From Ulota crispa (Eukaryota > Streptophyta > Bryopsida > Orthotrichales > Orthotrichaceae): 64,000 nucleotides of DNA. The stretch's first letter is position 1, and each line of letters starts with the position of its first letter. The stretch covers positions 5,490,539-5,554,538 of the forward strand of contig OY987248.1 in assembly GCA_963920765.1 (NCBI GenBank), in the 5' to 3' direction. A model generated the notes under the pieces. It did not search any database. It saw only the letters and a program-made list of their open reading frames with translations, and had not been told where the DNA came from. This document shows, piece after piece, positions 1 through 11,320 of this stretch. Made by a program: the position numbers and the translations under genes.

Positions 1-966
1 TGCATGGTTTTTGTGTACAAATATCAAAAATACCCTTGGCTTTTTGTAGGAACATCAATTATGTCCCCAATTATCTTTGAAAATATCATCTACATTCCTA
101 ATTTTTTGGAAGAATATCCTCTGTCATTTTTAGATTTTAAATGTACCCTTTGGTTATTTGAAATATTAGCATATCCTTACTTCTCTTGTGCCACTTGTTG
201 CAAACTTCTATAAATACTATATCAAAAAGGGGAATTACAAAATTAGAGAAGAATTGAATGCAAGCTCTTCAAATTCTATAAAGGGTTTTTGCATGTAAGA
301 ATATTGTGGTTGAAGCCATTGCATTACCTACATAGAAATTTTCATTATCATTTCATTACTTACAAATAAACAAACAATAAGCAACCACAAAGAAAGTAGG
401 GGTATTTGTGATGTTTGCAAAGATAACCAAGGGTGTAATCTAATTTATATTTGTACAAAAAATGAAAGCGGCTTGTATTGTTTCAAATAACAAAAGGGCA
501 AGCAAAGCACATCTAATATTTAAAAATGATGAAGGGCCACTTTTGATATTTTCCTTAGATTTTCACCTAGAAAGAAACAAAGTTATGTAATTTTTCTCTC
601 TAAAGTGGTCCTTCTTGTACCTTAAGTAACTCACCTATGGCACCGAACAATATGGAACAAACCCCCCATTCTTCCTTACAAGTGGTTTTTTGAATAGAAC
701 GAGCTTAGTGTACTGCGTAGGATGCAGGACATTAGATGCAAGATGCGGGATGCAGGACAAGGTGGACCAGCCAGACAATGGGGTCGCGATTGGGTCCGTG
801 CCTAGCCCTACGCACCACGTTGGCCAGGCCCACTTTTGTGGGCACGATTTAACATTGCACTAACAACACTACTATTGTTATCAACATTAAATTTCAATAC
901 AAACACAATTTGCCAATATAATTTCCACCAATTTTTTAAAATAGTACCATAATAGTTTAGCATGCA
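1..966. other. Intergenic DNA, no gene seen
   Basis: AT-rich sequence with no ORF resembling a protein. The only structure I see is a short imperfect reiteration of GATGCAGGAC around 719-760, next to a slightly GC-richer patch (about 760-840). Confidence 0.5.
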
Positions 967-1934
967 TTAACCCCTAAAGGACCAAGAGGTTGTTCAACAA
1001 CCACTTGAGAACTTGGGTAGGGTCATATGGAGTTAATTTTTATTGGATGTCTCAACATTGTTACACAAGGTGCAAATATGTATTTCCCAAGTGGACATCT
1101 AAATTTTTCCCCAATTGGATGCGTGGTTCAAAAGTTATGTTGCCCAAAAGAAATTGGGCAGTTTGGGCTTTTTGGGCAGTTTGAGCATCTTTGGAAAATC
1201 TTATGCTAAAACTCTCATCAACTTTTGAAATTTGGCAAGTATGTAACTAAAAAAACATAGTGTACAATTGTCAAAAAATAAAATAAAATAAGCTCTCACA
1301 TCACATTTTGAAGGGAGTCAAACTTTGATAACTATGTTTGGGTAGTTTTAAGAAAAAAAATTCCTCTAACTTCAAGCCCTATTATCTTTCATTTTATAAA
1401 TCCAAAGCTCTTGAAACTTTTTTTCACATATTCCAAATGTTTGTCTCCAACTCTTTACCTTTCAAATTTCAAATAAAAGACTTCCACATTGCATAAGAAA
1501 TCATGGAAGAATGACTAATGTATTGCCAATTCACTAAACCTCCTTGCATGGGAGGGTGATTTAGAATAAGCTAAACTCTATATTTGCATCTGAAAATTTT
1601 CATGAGTGAACCTAACATCATATACTTGTGAATGGTCCAAAAGCTCAAATTTATGTAGAGTAAAAATTTTACTCTAGGAAGGCTCAAAGACTGTTGACAT
1701 TGTTTTGCAGGAATGAAAAAAGTTTTTTTCTCACTTCAAATGTTATAATCTTACAATCCGCGTAGTCAGATGGGCTGAATTTCTTTGCACACGTTGGTTT
1801 ATTGGTTTTACAAACTTTTGGTATGGTTGAAAGTGAGAATAAAGGTTTTTGTTTTTGATTTTGGGCAATGCACTAAAAGTTGGCAATTTTTAAGATTTTT
1901 TCTCAAAAAACACCCTTTGTCCTTTAGGGGTTAA
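967..1934. mobile_element. TTAA element 1 (piggyBac-like, non-autonomous)
   Basis: The left end reads TTAACCCCTAAAGGACCAAG; the right end, reverse-complemented, starts TTAACCCCTAAAGGACAAAG. The two TTAA copies (967-970 and 1931-1934) are the presumed target duplication. The 968-bp interior has no credible transposase ORF. It holds short repeats of a TTTGGGCAG-type string near 1140-1185. Its ends match the L/R family but its interior is largely its own. Confidence 0.85.
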
Positions 1935-2033
1935 GTATTATTCAACATGAACACTATTTGTCATGATGAACATTAATTTTCACACTAAATGAGAATTAGA
2001 ATGCGTTGAATGATAGGGAAAGCAACACCTTAA

Positions 2034-2173
2034 GACCATCCCCAATGTATCCGTAACACGGCATGCTAAAACCTAGCCTAACATATTAACAGCCATCAAA
2101 TCATAATCTAATGGCTGTTAATATGTCAGGCTAGGTTTTAGCGTGCTGTGTTATAGATACATTGGGGATGCCC
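2034..2173. mobile_element. Harbinger/Tourist-type foldback MITE
   Basis: A 140-bp element that is almost entirely palindromic. It starts GACCATCCCCAATGTATC and ends GATACATTGGGGATGCCC, with arms pairing through CTAAAACCTAGCCT and ATTAACAGCCAT. Direct TAA copies flank it at 2031-2033 and 2174-2176, the target-site preference of PIF/Harbinger elements. It has no coding capacity and could fold into a long hairpin if transcribed. Confidence 0.85.
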
Positions 2174-2690
2174 TAACAGCATCTCTTGCTGCACACTTAA
2201 TTTTCAGGCCCTGGCTCTTTTCAGATGAAAAGTAACTAATTCTAGAGGTATTGCCCTCTATATTTACCTTCCCTCTTCAAATAAGCCATATTTGAAAAGG
2301 GCTTCTAAACCCTCTACAAGTTATATTTTATAGTGATCATAGCTTACTTTATTGCTTTTGAAAGTTCTTTGACTTGTGCTTGGTTGGCACTATACTTAGT
2401 GAGTTGTACTGTTAGAAATACAAGTCATTACTCCCTCTAAAACTAATAGAGAGGAATTGGAGGAACTTGGACATTTAGAGGGTTGCAGGAGATGATCTAA
2501 GTATAGTAACACTAAATTCCATCATTAGTGTACTGGTTCCAGAGTATCTTCAACTTTATTACTGCCAACAAAATCAGTTCCAACCGCCAGTAAGTAGTAA
2601 CTGTTCCTCCAGTGCAATTCCTTTTACCAAATCAATGTACAGTACTGTACATGTGTTGGATATGGAGAAACAGGAAGCTTTCCCTGTAAA

Positions 2691-2785
2691 GCATGTGCCC
2701 CATGTGCTTCCATGTGCCCCCATGTGCCCCATATACCCCCATGTGCCCCATATGCCCCCATGTTCCCATGTGCGCATGTGCATCA
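2691..2785. repeat. CCATGTGCCCC minisatellite
   Basis: About eight imperfect copies of an 11-12 base CCATGTGCCCC-like unit, with variants CCATATACCCC and CCATATGCCCC. Both strands are open in several frames, so apparent His/Met/Gly-rich or Cys/Pro-rich ORFs across it are a by-product of the repeat. Confidence 0.85.
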
Positions 2786-2845
2786 GCCAAGGTCAAGGGA
2801 CATGTAAGTAACCTCAATGACTTCAATGGCTTTGACAATTCGTTC

Positions 2846-3497
2846 TTAACCCCTCACCGCCGATGCTATTTTTTTAGTATCTCAGAGTTTGCTTGAAAGT
2901 GAACAAAATGCCCGCATTTTGATCAATGTTATCAAATTTTTTTGAAGTACAACCTTACAAATTCAAAGTAGATATGTTATAGATCACATAAGAAAAGAAA
3001 TCACAACAATATCATTTATAGATTGAAAGATTATAATGTTTAATCATGAGGGTGTTAAAACTACAAAAATAATTTGAAGCCTTTCAATCCTGTTTTTGCA
3101 TTTTAAACCTAAAATTGAGGGTACCAAAAAAATATAAGTATGTAAAGTATAACATGCATAACCCCAATTAATTTACGGCTTCTCAAAATCTATTCTACAA
3201 ATTTTTTAATTGAATTTTTAATGTAATTTTTCTCCAAGTTCTAGTGTACTTGAGGCTCATGTCCAAGAGCTCTCAACACTAGAAAGTGAAGATTTGCAAT
3301 GGACACCCTTGCACAAAATCTTGAATAGAAAAATCGCTTTAATTCATCTTCAAAATCAAACTCCTAATGCTGAAACTAGACTTTAATAAGAATTGAAAAA
3401 TAATAATAATCACTAAACAAATCTTAAAAAAGGTTGCATATCTTTAAATAAAATTCAGAGGGGCCCAAATCAGGCCCCTTAGGCAGTGAGGGGTTAA
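2846..3497 (+). mobile_element. TTAA element 2 (640-bp family, forward)
   Basis: Starts TTAACCCCTCACCGCC and ends GGCAGTGAGGGGTTAA, 652 bp. The interior carries the family landmark GATTGAAAGATTATAATG in forward orientation (near 3021). The right-hand TTAA (3494-3497) is also the left end of element 3, which is the same family in the opposite orientation. The terminal CCCCTCAC differs from the CCCCTAAA of most other elements in the window. Confidence 0.85.
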
Positions 3498-4144
3498 CCC
3501 CTAAATGCCCAAGTGACCAAAATCAGGTCTTTGCAAAACTTTGAAGATGAATAAAACATTATCAAATCACTATTTTCAGTTTTTTTTTTCAATATAAGTT
3601 TGTTTTGAAGTTCACTTTCAACATTAAAAATATGATTTTGAAAATGAAAGTTGATGATTTTCCTACTCAAGCTTTTATACAAAGGTGTCCACTGAAATCT
3701 TGAGTTTTTTAGTGTTGGAAGATCTTGAAAAAGAGCCTCAAATACACTAGAGCTTGGAGAAAAATCCACATTAGAAACCCATTTAAAAAAATATAGAAGT
3801 AGATTTTTAAAGCCATCTTTTGATTAGAATTAGACTTATAATAACCTTAAACCTCATATTTTTTTGACGACCAACTTTTTAGATTTGACATGTGAAATGA
3901 GGATTAAAAAACTTCAAGTCACTTTTATAGTTTTATCACCCTCATGTCCAAACATTATAATCTTTCAAACTATAAGTGATATTGTTGTATTTTCTTTTTC
4001 CATGTAATCTCTAGCATGTTTATTTTAAATTTGCACGGTTACAATTGAAAAAAACTTGATGAAATTTATGAAAAGGTTAATTGATAGTTCAGTTTCATGA
4101 AAATTTCAATAAGCTCAGAGAGGCCTTGGGCATGTAGGGGTTAA
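3494..4144 (-). mobile_element. TTAA element 3 (640-bp family, reverse)
   Basis: Starts TTAACCCCTAAATGCCC and ends GGGCATGTAGGGGTTAA, 651 bp. The interior is the reverse complement of the element 2 type: CATTATAATCTTTCAAAC near 3951. It abuts element 2 with one common TTAA, giving a back-to-back inverted pair of nearly equal length. The minus-strand reading frame across its left half (3494-3769) shows no known domain and I do not regard it as a gene. Confidence 0.85.
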
Positions 4145-5668
4145 CCTTGATATATTATGACAATAATGTACTCAATCCTTTACTTCAGTGGCAAATGAAT
4201 TGACCATCTAATTTTTGAACCTCATATTGTCATGACACTTCTATTCTCACTCATGTATTTCAATGACAAAATGAAGAGTCCACGTTGTATCTAGAACTCT
4301 TGCTTTCAAGACAATATTGTTGTTGCTCCCTTGTACTTCAATGACAAATAGGGTACCCAACTTATTTCAATTTATCTAAACCTCAAACCTTCTTTTTAAC
4401 ACTTTTTAACACTATTCTCACGTATGCTTCCAAAAAGAGTGTCCACTCTTATTCTTGAAACTAGTTATCATCACCCTTTTTTCCAACTACAAACAAAGAA
4501 ACAAAGAGCAAACTTCCATGCTGATTCTAAATTGTGGAAAATTTATTGAAAAAAACAAGTTAGCATTGCAAATATTTGTGTATTTCTTAGGTTTTCCAAA
4601 TTTGAGGTCATCATGGAAGTTTGACCTAAAACTAAGGGAGGAGCACCCATCCTCGTGAGGGTTTCCATAAGCATGACCTCTGAAATCTTGGAAATCTGTG
4701 GAGATAAATAGATGTAATGACAAGGATGTACCACATGTGAACATGAAATTTTAGTAGTGGTTATGGGTACAATGGCACTTTGCTCTTTAAAAATTCACAA
4801 CTTATTCTCACAATATTCAAATAATAAATTTGAAGATGCAAACTCATTATTTTTCTGTTGCTAATAGGATCCTATTATTTGCTAGATGTTTACTAATAGT
4901 CATCATGTTCAAAACCCTTGAACTCACGCTTATGGATGCTCCTACCTTCTCGAAATTATAGGAGCCCACAGTAATTGCACTGCAATCCAAGTTTTGCGCA
5001 GAGCAAGGAAAAAGTAGTAATCATAAATCCAAAAAGAAAAAGAAAAGAAAGAAAAGAAACGGTAGTATACAAGGCAAAAAAAATGAAATCCCTCTTATCA
5101 GGGCCACACGTGCAAGAAAACAATTTCTAAAATTCCAAATCTGCTAGTTTCAAATGGAACACAAACACAAATGTAAACATTTAAGGAATCCGCTTCTATA
5201 CAAAGATATAAGACCCTCTTTGCACTAGAGGTGAGAAGACATGAAAAATCTCTTACAGCCATCATGGTTTGTTCTTGAAAGGCCGGCTTTTGAAGGTAAC
5301 CATCTTTGGTTGTAGGAAGGTGCTATGTTTAAATTGTTTTTTTTTCCTCTTTGAGTAGCTCCTACAAAAATATTAAATTTTTTTCTTTAAAAAAAATCTA
5401 TGGGAGATTGAGCCAAGCAATCCTTGTAGTTTTGGTTAGGCCTACCTCTTTTTATGGGCATGACGGTGATTTCAAGGGACCCAAAAATTGTGCACTTTCA
5501 TTGCCAAAAAGGACAAAATTGTTGTCTATTTTATTTTCTCTTTTTCTTGTGCTTGGAAAGAAAAATTTCAATATAAAGTGACATTGGTTGGTCTTTTCAA
5601 TTTCTCTAATTTTCATTGACTGTAATTTTGCTCTCCATAACTTCCCGCATGTAGTACAAAGATGCTAC
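4145..5668. other. Intergenic DNA, nothing recognised
   Basis: No repeat with clear ends and no convincing coding region. There is a purine-rich AAAAG/AGAAA run near 5031-5060 and several poly-T tracts. ORFs of 60-85 codons on either strand here have no recognisable motif. Confidence 0.4.
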
Positions 5669-5837
5669 TAAGAGCATCTCCACTAGGGGCTTCCTTGTCC
5701 CCATCCCTATCCAAATCCCCATTGGGATAAAGGAGCAAAGGTAGGGACAGGGATAGGCAAACCCACTTATTCTTCCCTATCAAGAAACTTATTACCTTTA
5801 TAATTACTAAGACGGGTTAGGAAACACAAATGGGAGA

Positions 5838-6105
5838 ACAGATGGAAACACCATATTGGTTAAATTGGGAAAAATGGAGGTACCATTTTGTACTCCAACT
5901 TAAACCCAAAAAGTTACCTTAAACTAGATTCAAAGGTATTAGATTTAGTCTAAGCCACTAAGAATTTTTCCCTCACAAATTCCTCTTCTCAGGTGAGGGC
6001 GCATGTACCAAAAAGAACACTGCGAGTTTGATTTAGGTGATCACCTAAAACCTTCAAAAGTCCCAAAATGTACTCTTTTCCCCAATTTAACAAAAATGGT
6101 GTTTG
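5838..6105. repeat. Foldback-type repeat unit, copy A
   Basis: The left boundary AAACACCATATTGGTTAAAT pairs with the right boundary ATTTAACAAAAATGGTGTTT. The interior includes GGAGGTACCATTTTGTACTCC and an AAACCTTCAAAAGTCCC-like arm. A related copy lies inverted at about 23463-23718, sharing the AAATTGGG ends and the GGTACCATTTTGTACTCCA core. No coding capacity. Confidence 0.6.
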
Positions 6106-6544
6106 GAGGTGAAAGGAGATAATAAATTGCACTTTTTGGAGAAAATTGAGGAAACATTTTACTACATTTGAGTTTCCTATATGACCTCTTGTATAGAGTA
6201 TTGGGGCTCCCTCTCATTTGGATTTTCTAAATATTTGAAGATATAGGCTCTTGGTGGAGAGGGTTCTTCCCTATTGGATGAATTCCAATCTAATACAGAT
6301 TGAGAAGCCCAATGTTTTTTTATTGGCAAAATTTTGCTTAAATCTTACCTCAAAATCCTTGTGGCTACCACTACACTAAGAAATTGGGCTTAAAAAGTAG
6401 ATGAAACTGTTAGATGTCTCCTTAAGTAAACATACAGTTTACCAGCTTTTGGTTCAAAATAGCTTATATTAGTAAATTTGTTGGATGAACGTGTACACAT
6501 CATTCATTCCTTCCAATATTAACCAAATTTTCCTTACTTGCATG

Positions 6545-6663
6545 CAGGGTTTAGATTGCTGGCAAACGAGTGTTGAGTTGTCCACTGAATATTGGAGAAT
6601 TTCCGGAGGGAAGGGAATCCAGTGGACAAATTTTGTCAAAATTCGCTAGCAATTTAAACCCTG
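6545..6663. mobile_element. hAT-type MITE with 8-bp target duplication
   Basis: The 119-bp element starts CAGGGTTTAGATTGCTGGC; its right end, reverse-complemented, starts CAGGGTTTAAATTGCTAGC. It is flanked by CTTGCATG (6537-6544) and CTTGCACG (6664-6671), a 7/8 match fitting the 8-bp duplication of hAT elements. Inner arms also pair (TTGTCCACTG with CAGTGGACAA). It lies about 1.3 kb from a decayed hAT transposase, but the sequence does not prove that the two are related. Confidence 0.85.
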
Positions 6664-6749
6664 CTTGCACGCTTGTAGGGTGCTAGTCGCTCTACCTTGG
6701 CAAAAACATAAAAAAGACACTAGGGAAGCCCCGTGTGGAGATGCTCCAG

Positions 6750-7927
6750 CCTTTAAATTGTAGGTGAATTTTTGCCAGAAACTAACCTCCTCTAGGGGTT
6801 TGCAAATTTAACAAAGAAAAAAATTGGTTGATAACCGCCCTGACTTTGCCTGATTCAAACCTAGCCCGGTTCTCAATCGCCATGATGGCTGCCAAGAATG
6901 GGAGGAGTGGGTGTGACGTGGCCGCCAGAGGGACGTCTGTAGCGCCAGAATAAGATTTGTCATTATTGGGAATTGCCACCTTTGAGGTGACAGCTGGCTA
7001 TGAGGCTACCAAGATTTAGGGTTTAGCGCCTCATCTTCTTCTTCTCAATCCTAGTTGTTGCCTGCACTGCTGTTCCCGTGTACCTGAGGTTGCCACATGT
7101 GTTTTTCCCGCTGCAAATTTTCCCCCAAGCAGTGATGTTCGCGGCTCTCGCCTCTGCTTTGTCACCACGATTCCGCCGTGGCTCCCTGATTGCGCCAATT
7201 CTCATGACGGAGTGCAGTGTTTCCTGAAGATTTTGTGAATGCGTGGACACAACATTCTTACTCCCGCGCTTAGTCCAATGTTTACAAATTCTACTACTGC
7301 ATGGGGCGCAAAGTTTGCACTTTCTTCATGTATTGTTTTATTGTCATGTGAATTGCCGATTGAATTTGCTTACAAGTCATGCTGTAGGATTTGGGTTTCA
7401 TATAGGTGTAGACTTGCAATTTCTCCAAATTCATGCTATTTCTTCTGGTGTTTTCCTCTGAATGTATAAAATAAGAAGTCAGAATTGTGAATTGATTTGG
7501 GTTGCGTCATTGCATGTAAATGAGTAGTGTTTTCTTGTAGGGTTCTCAGGTTTAACTATTGAACGGATTAAGGCTTTGCTACTTTGGGTGAATGGATGTG
7601 CAGTTTAGAATCCAAATTGACGGCTTTAGGGTCGGATTTCATGCAGTTTAATGCATCTTGTAGTGACAGGGTTCAGGGTTTAATTTTGTTGTTCCTAACG
7701 GCAATTGGGTCCAGGCATGTCCAAGTGGCGGATCCCCAGACAATGAGGACGCAAAGCACCTCGGCGACTTGGTGCCTTTGAGACATCGACAACGATCTTC
7801 ACTGCATTCCACATAAATCAACATGGTGCAGAGTTTCCAAACATGTGTTTTTTGGGTCCTTTGATTTCATTGTGTTCTTGTTGTATTGGCGCTTCTATCA
7901 AACTATTGTTCTTTGTGCTTTACTGCA
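6750..7927. other. GC-richer 5' flank of the hAT pseudogene
   Basis: From about 6840 base composition rises relative to the surroundings and stays higher through the transposase relic, so this is probably the element's own leader/promoter or a captured sequence. ORFs of 65-76 codons occur on both strands but show no domain. I could not find a terminal inverted repeat pair that would fix the element's left boundary. Confidence 0.35.
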
Positions 7928-10425
7928 ATGGCAAAAGCTCGTAAGATGCAGTGCACCATGCAAAACAATTTGTATGGGTCTAGGGTTCCAACTGAACGTG
8001 AAGGTGGGCTTGTTGTTTCCGTGTCTGCCGTGGGATCTTCCAATGACCGCGGTAAAGGTAAATTGGTGGAGGATGATCACCAGCGCTACTGGTGAGGGGT
8101 CGGGGTTGGGGTCAAGGTCGCAAGAAGAGTGTATTGTCATCACTGCGGAGGTGGTTGCAAAGACTGCAGTTGCAAGCTCCAGTGCTGCAAACGGCAAGTC
8201 TGCCAGGGTTGCGAGGTCTATGCAGGAAGAGCTGGCAAACAAGAGGAAGAAGGATTACGACAGGAATTGGCAGTTCCAAGATTCCTGGGCAGCAAAGCTG
8301 CCATGGATCAAGAGTGTCTTAGGCGTGGATGGTTTACTCACACAAGTCCAATGCAAGGTCTGTTCTGAAGTGGAAGGGAGGGAAAATTACTCACGCCAAA
8401 GTTGGATTCACTCTAGGAACATGCAGGGCAACGTAAGGCGCTTTGCAACTCAGAGAAGGTGAAGCGTGGCAAGCACTTCTATTTAGGCACAAATCAACAC
8501 GTCAAGAATGAGAGGATTTTTTTTGCAAAGGGGGGGACACTATTTTGCAGAAGGTGGCAATGGGCGTAGCGATGGAGCAGCGCAAGAAGCTTGTGCGGTT
8601 CCGCGTCCTCTTCCAGGTTCTTACCCAAGGATGCTCGATGTGTGATTACAATTGCATGCGGGAGTTGTTGGAACTTTTGGGGACTCCAAATTTACCTCGT
8701 AAACATTGGAGTGAACCGTCGGGTTGAGAACTGGCAGATGTGATGGGCACTGTGGTCTTTTGGCGGTTGAAGGAATCGCTCCAAAAGGCCAACTGCATTT
8801 CAATGATTGCGGATGAGGTCACTTCCATTGATAACCAGCTCTAGTTATCTATGCATGTGTATGTCCCTCACCTCTTTGGAAGGCGAGCGCTTCTTTTGCA
8901 ACTGCAGCGGGTCGTTGGTGGCTCAAACACTGCAAATTTGATGTGGATGATCCAATCCGCCCTAACTACCAACAGAGGCCTAACTGATGAGCAAATAGGC
9001 AGTAAGATGGTGTGCTTTGGTGCTGACGGGGCTAGTGTTTTTCAAGGGTGTCGAGCAGGTGTGACGCAGCAGTTGGTGGTGAAGTACGCACCATATGCTA
9101 TTGGAGTGCATTGCATGGCGCACTGGACAAACTTGGCGGTTGAAGGTTTGTCGAACTTACCCCTAGTTCACAAACTCAAAGGTCTGTGCACCCAACTTCA
9201 TTCATACTTCTCTACCTCGTCAAAGAAGCACCTTGAGTTTACAAAGCTGGCAGAAATCGTGGAGACAGAGGGATTGAAAATCTTGAAGAGAGTCTCCACT
9301 AGGTGGATATTGCTCCTGGAGCCGCTGAAGAGGATTTTGATGAACTATGAAACCCTAATTGTGAAGTTTAGCAATGACTCTAATCACAAAAGTGCTGCCA
9401 AGCGTAACCTATCACTACTCTGCAATATTAGCACTTTGTTGGCTCTACCATGCATTTATCCTTTACTTGAATCAGTTCAATCCTTGATCAAGTTTGCCCA
9501 ATCAAGAAATGCGTATATCTTTGATTATATTGCAGCCATAAAAAATTTCCAAAACTACACACTATCTATATTGATACTTCTACACCCTACCAACCTACTC
9601 ACTTCCAAATGTTTTTGGACATAGTGGCTGACCACTCTCACACTGGGACCCAAGATTGGGTCACCGACCTCAACAATGGAGACGAGAGCTTATCCTTTTG
9701 CATCAATGGGCACTCTTACCTTGCCCACAGTATTTGCCTTATCTCCGGAGTTCAAAAACTGGTCAGCCGTGGGGACTTTGAAGCGGCTATCACATCCGTC
9801 AAAGGTCAGTGCACCTCTGCCGCGGTGTTGCTGATCAAGCAACTCACAAGGAAGTTTCCTCACTCAGAAATGATGGAGGCCCTTGTAGTCTTTTCGCAGT
9901 TCTAGCTCAATGATCAGTGTGATCAATTGTTTCCCCTTCACATGCAAGAGTTGAAGAGCTGGTTCTGGGAGCCAAAGTTTGCAAGGTTTGGCCAGCCTGA
10001 CCAGCCTAAGGTTACTCAGTTCACAAGCCGTTTGGATTCTCGGCAATTGGACTTGCAAACTGCATTTTTCAAAGTGACAATGCGAGCTCAGTCTCTTAGA
10101 GCCATGGAGCCGCCCTTCACCGCAAATCCCATTACCAAGTTTTGGCAAAAGCTCGGTTCCAGTGCCCTCTTGCTCTACAAACTCTCAGAATTTTTGAAGT
10201 TAGCAGAGTTTGCTAATGACAGCTATTTTAGGCAATGTTGAGGATGAAAGGACGTTCTCCACTTTGTCTTTCTGCAAGAGTAAGCTTCAGAACCGGCTAA
10301 AAGACCACCTTGAGACAGTGGTCAACCTCTATTCTCAGCTGTTTTACAACCTTGAGAGCTTTCCTTATGCGGAGGCCTTTGACACTTGGCGGGAGGATTG
10401 TGGAAGAGTGGGGATAGACCACTGA
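7928..10425 (+). pseudogene. Decayed hAT-superfamily transposase
   Basis: Coding remnants of one hAT transposase in shifting frames. The N-terminal part (about 8220-8390) reads KKDYDRNWQFQDSWAAKLPW followed by a VQCKVCSE zinc-binding-like motif. About 8545-8727 holds RKKLVRFRVLFQVLTQG and MCDYNCMRELLELL. The ADEVTSID block near 8810 probably contains the first catalytic Asp. 8851-9600 is the best kept part, with VCFGADGASVFQG (second acidic site region) and GVHCMAHWTNLAVEGL. 10230-10425 holds the hAT C-terminal dimerisation signature VEDERTFSTLSFCKSKLQNR. In-frame stops lie at 8414-8416, 8725-8727, 8842-8844 and 9903-9905. Frameshifts fall near 8095, 8390, 8535 (a G run), 9600 and 10215. The protein would have cut and joined hAT termini; this copy cannot. 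It most resembles the ZNF862-like hAT lineage, from memory of the motifs only. The start at 7928 (MAKARKM) is a guess. Confidence 0.85.
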
Positions 10426-10740
10426 AGGTTCTATCTTTTGCACCGTAACAAGCATGGTTTCCTGATTTCTACTTATGCAATGTGAACTGACTGGGGTGGG
10501 GGGGTGGGATTGCATGCTGCGGAGGGCAGACTCTTCGGAGTGGGGTTCAACTCCTCCATGCAATTGTTGCATGCCTTCCTTTGAATTGTTTTGCAAATAT
10601 GTGTTGTTTCTCTTGTAAGTTCCTTATGAAGTGTCCAAATGGAGGACTTATATTTCATGGAATGCCAATAAAATTGTGCATGTTTGGCTATTGCTGCTTT
10701 GTTTAAGTTTTCTTGGTATGTTCAGTGCTTTTGGTATGTT
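10426..10740. other. 3' flank of the hAT pseudogene
   Basis: No ORF of note. A G-rich stretch with a GGGGTGGG run sits at about 10494-10508, and AATAAAATTG near 10668 could be an old polyadenylation signal of the transposase. The sequence then passes into GGTATGTT-type degenerate repeats. Confidence 0.35.
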
Positions 10741-11037
10741 TTAAGGTAGTTCAGTATGTTTGCTGTGCTATTGGTATGTTTTTAAGTAGTCTTGGTATTG
10801 GTATGTTTGTAAGTAGTCCTCGTATTTGTAGGTTTTTAAGTAGTCTTGGTATGGGTACTTTAATAGGTTTTTAAATAGTCTTGGTATTGTTAGGTTTTAA
10901 GTAGTCTTGGTACTATTAGGTTTTAAGTAGTCTTGGTATTGTTAGGTTTTAAGTAGTCTTGGTACTGTTAGGTTTTAAGTAGTCTTGGTATTGGAAGGTT
11001 TTAAGTAGTCTTGGTATTGTTAGGTTTTTAAATAGTC
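10741..11037. repeat. 26-bp minisatellite, about ten copies
   Basis: Tandem units of about 26-27 bp with the core TTTTAAGTAGTCTTGGTATT followed by GTTAGG. The right half (about 10885-11037) is the most regular; the left half has longer, more diverged units. The upstream GGTATGTT strings (10710-10745) look like further decayed copies. Confidence 0.9.
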
Positions 11038-11320
11038 TTTGTCTATTGGATTATGAAAGTGGAAGCCACAAACCCTGCTTGACCAAGATCAAAGTCGCCA
11101 AATACCATTCACAAGAATCTTCCCTCTCACCATAACAAGTACCATGAAAAAATTGCCCTCGCCATAACAACGCACCCTCTAAAATTTTCAAAGTGCCAGA
11201 AAATGAGTGAGACTTTGGGCCGGGAGCCAAAATTTCAACAAAAAAGAAAAAAGTTCTTGCCTTTACAGCTACCCCTCTTATGTTAAGGAGCGACTCGCCC
11301 TACTCCCGGAAAATCCCAAT

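Larger units (their letters stand above)
5672..6746. mobile_element. Harbinger-like composite element with eroded TSD
   Basis: The left end GAGCATCTCCACTAGGGG and the right end CCCCGTGTGGAGATGCTC are inverted repeats extended by GGCTTCC/GGAAGCC. The interval is 1075 bp with no transposase ORF. TAA precedes the left end but is not matched on the right, so the family assignment rests on the GAGCATCTCCA terminus. It contains the CCAATTTAAC inverted-repeat unit (about 5838-6105) and a complete hAT MITE (6545-6663), so it has taken later insertions. Confidence 0.6.

Noticed and set aside
967..990. CCCTAAA in the element ends as plant telomere repeat
   Set aside because: Each end has a single CCCCTAAA inside a longer, non-repeating terminus; there is no tandem array.
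2574..2896. His/Met/Gly-rich and Cys/Pro-rich ORFs at 2.6-2.9 kb
   Set aside because: They are translations of the CCATGTGCCCC minisatellite on both strands, with no domain.
11064..11078. CCACAAACCCTG as the right end of the hAT element
   Set aside because: Reverse-complemented it starts CAGGGTTTG, similar to the hAT MITE terminus, but I found no matching left end with a convincing 8-bp duplication around the transposase relic.
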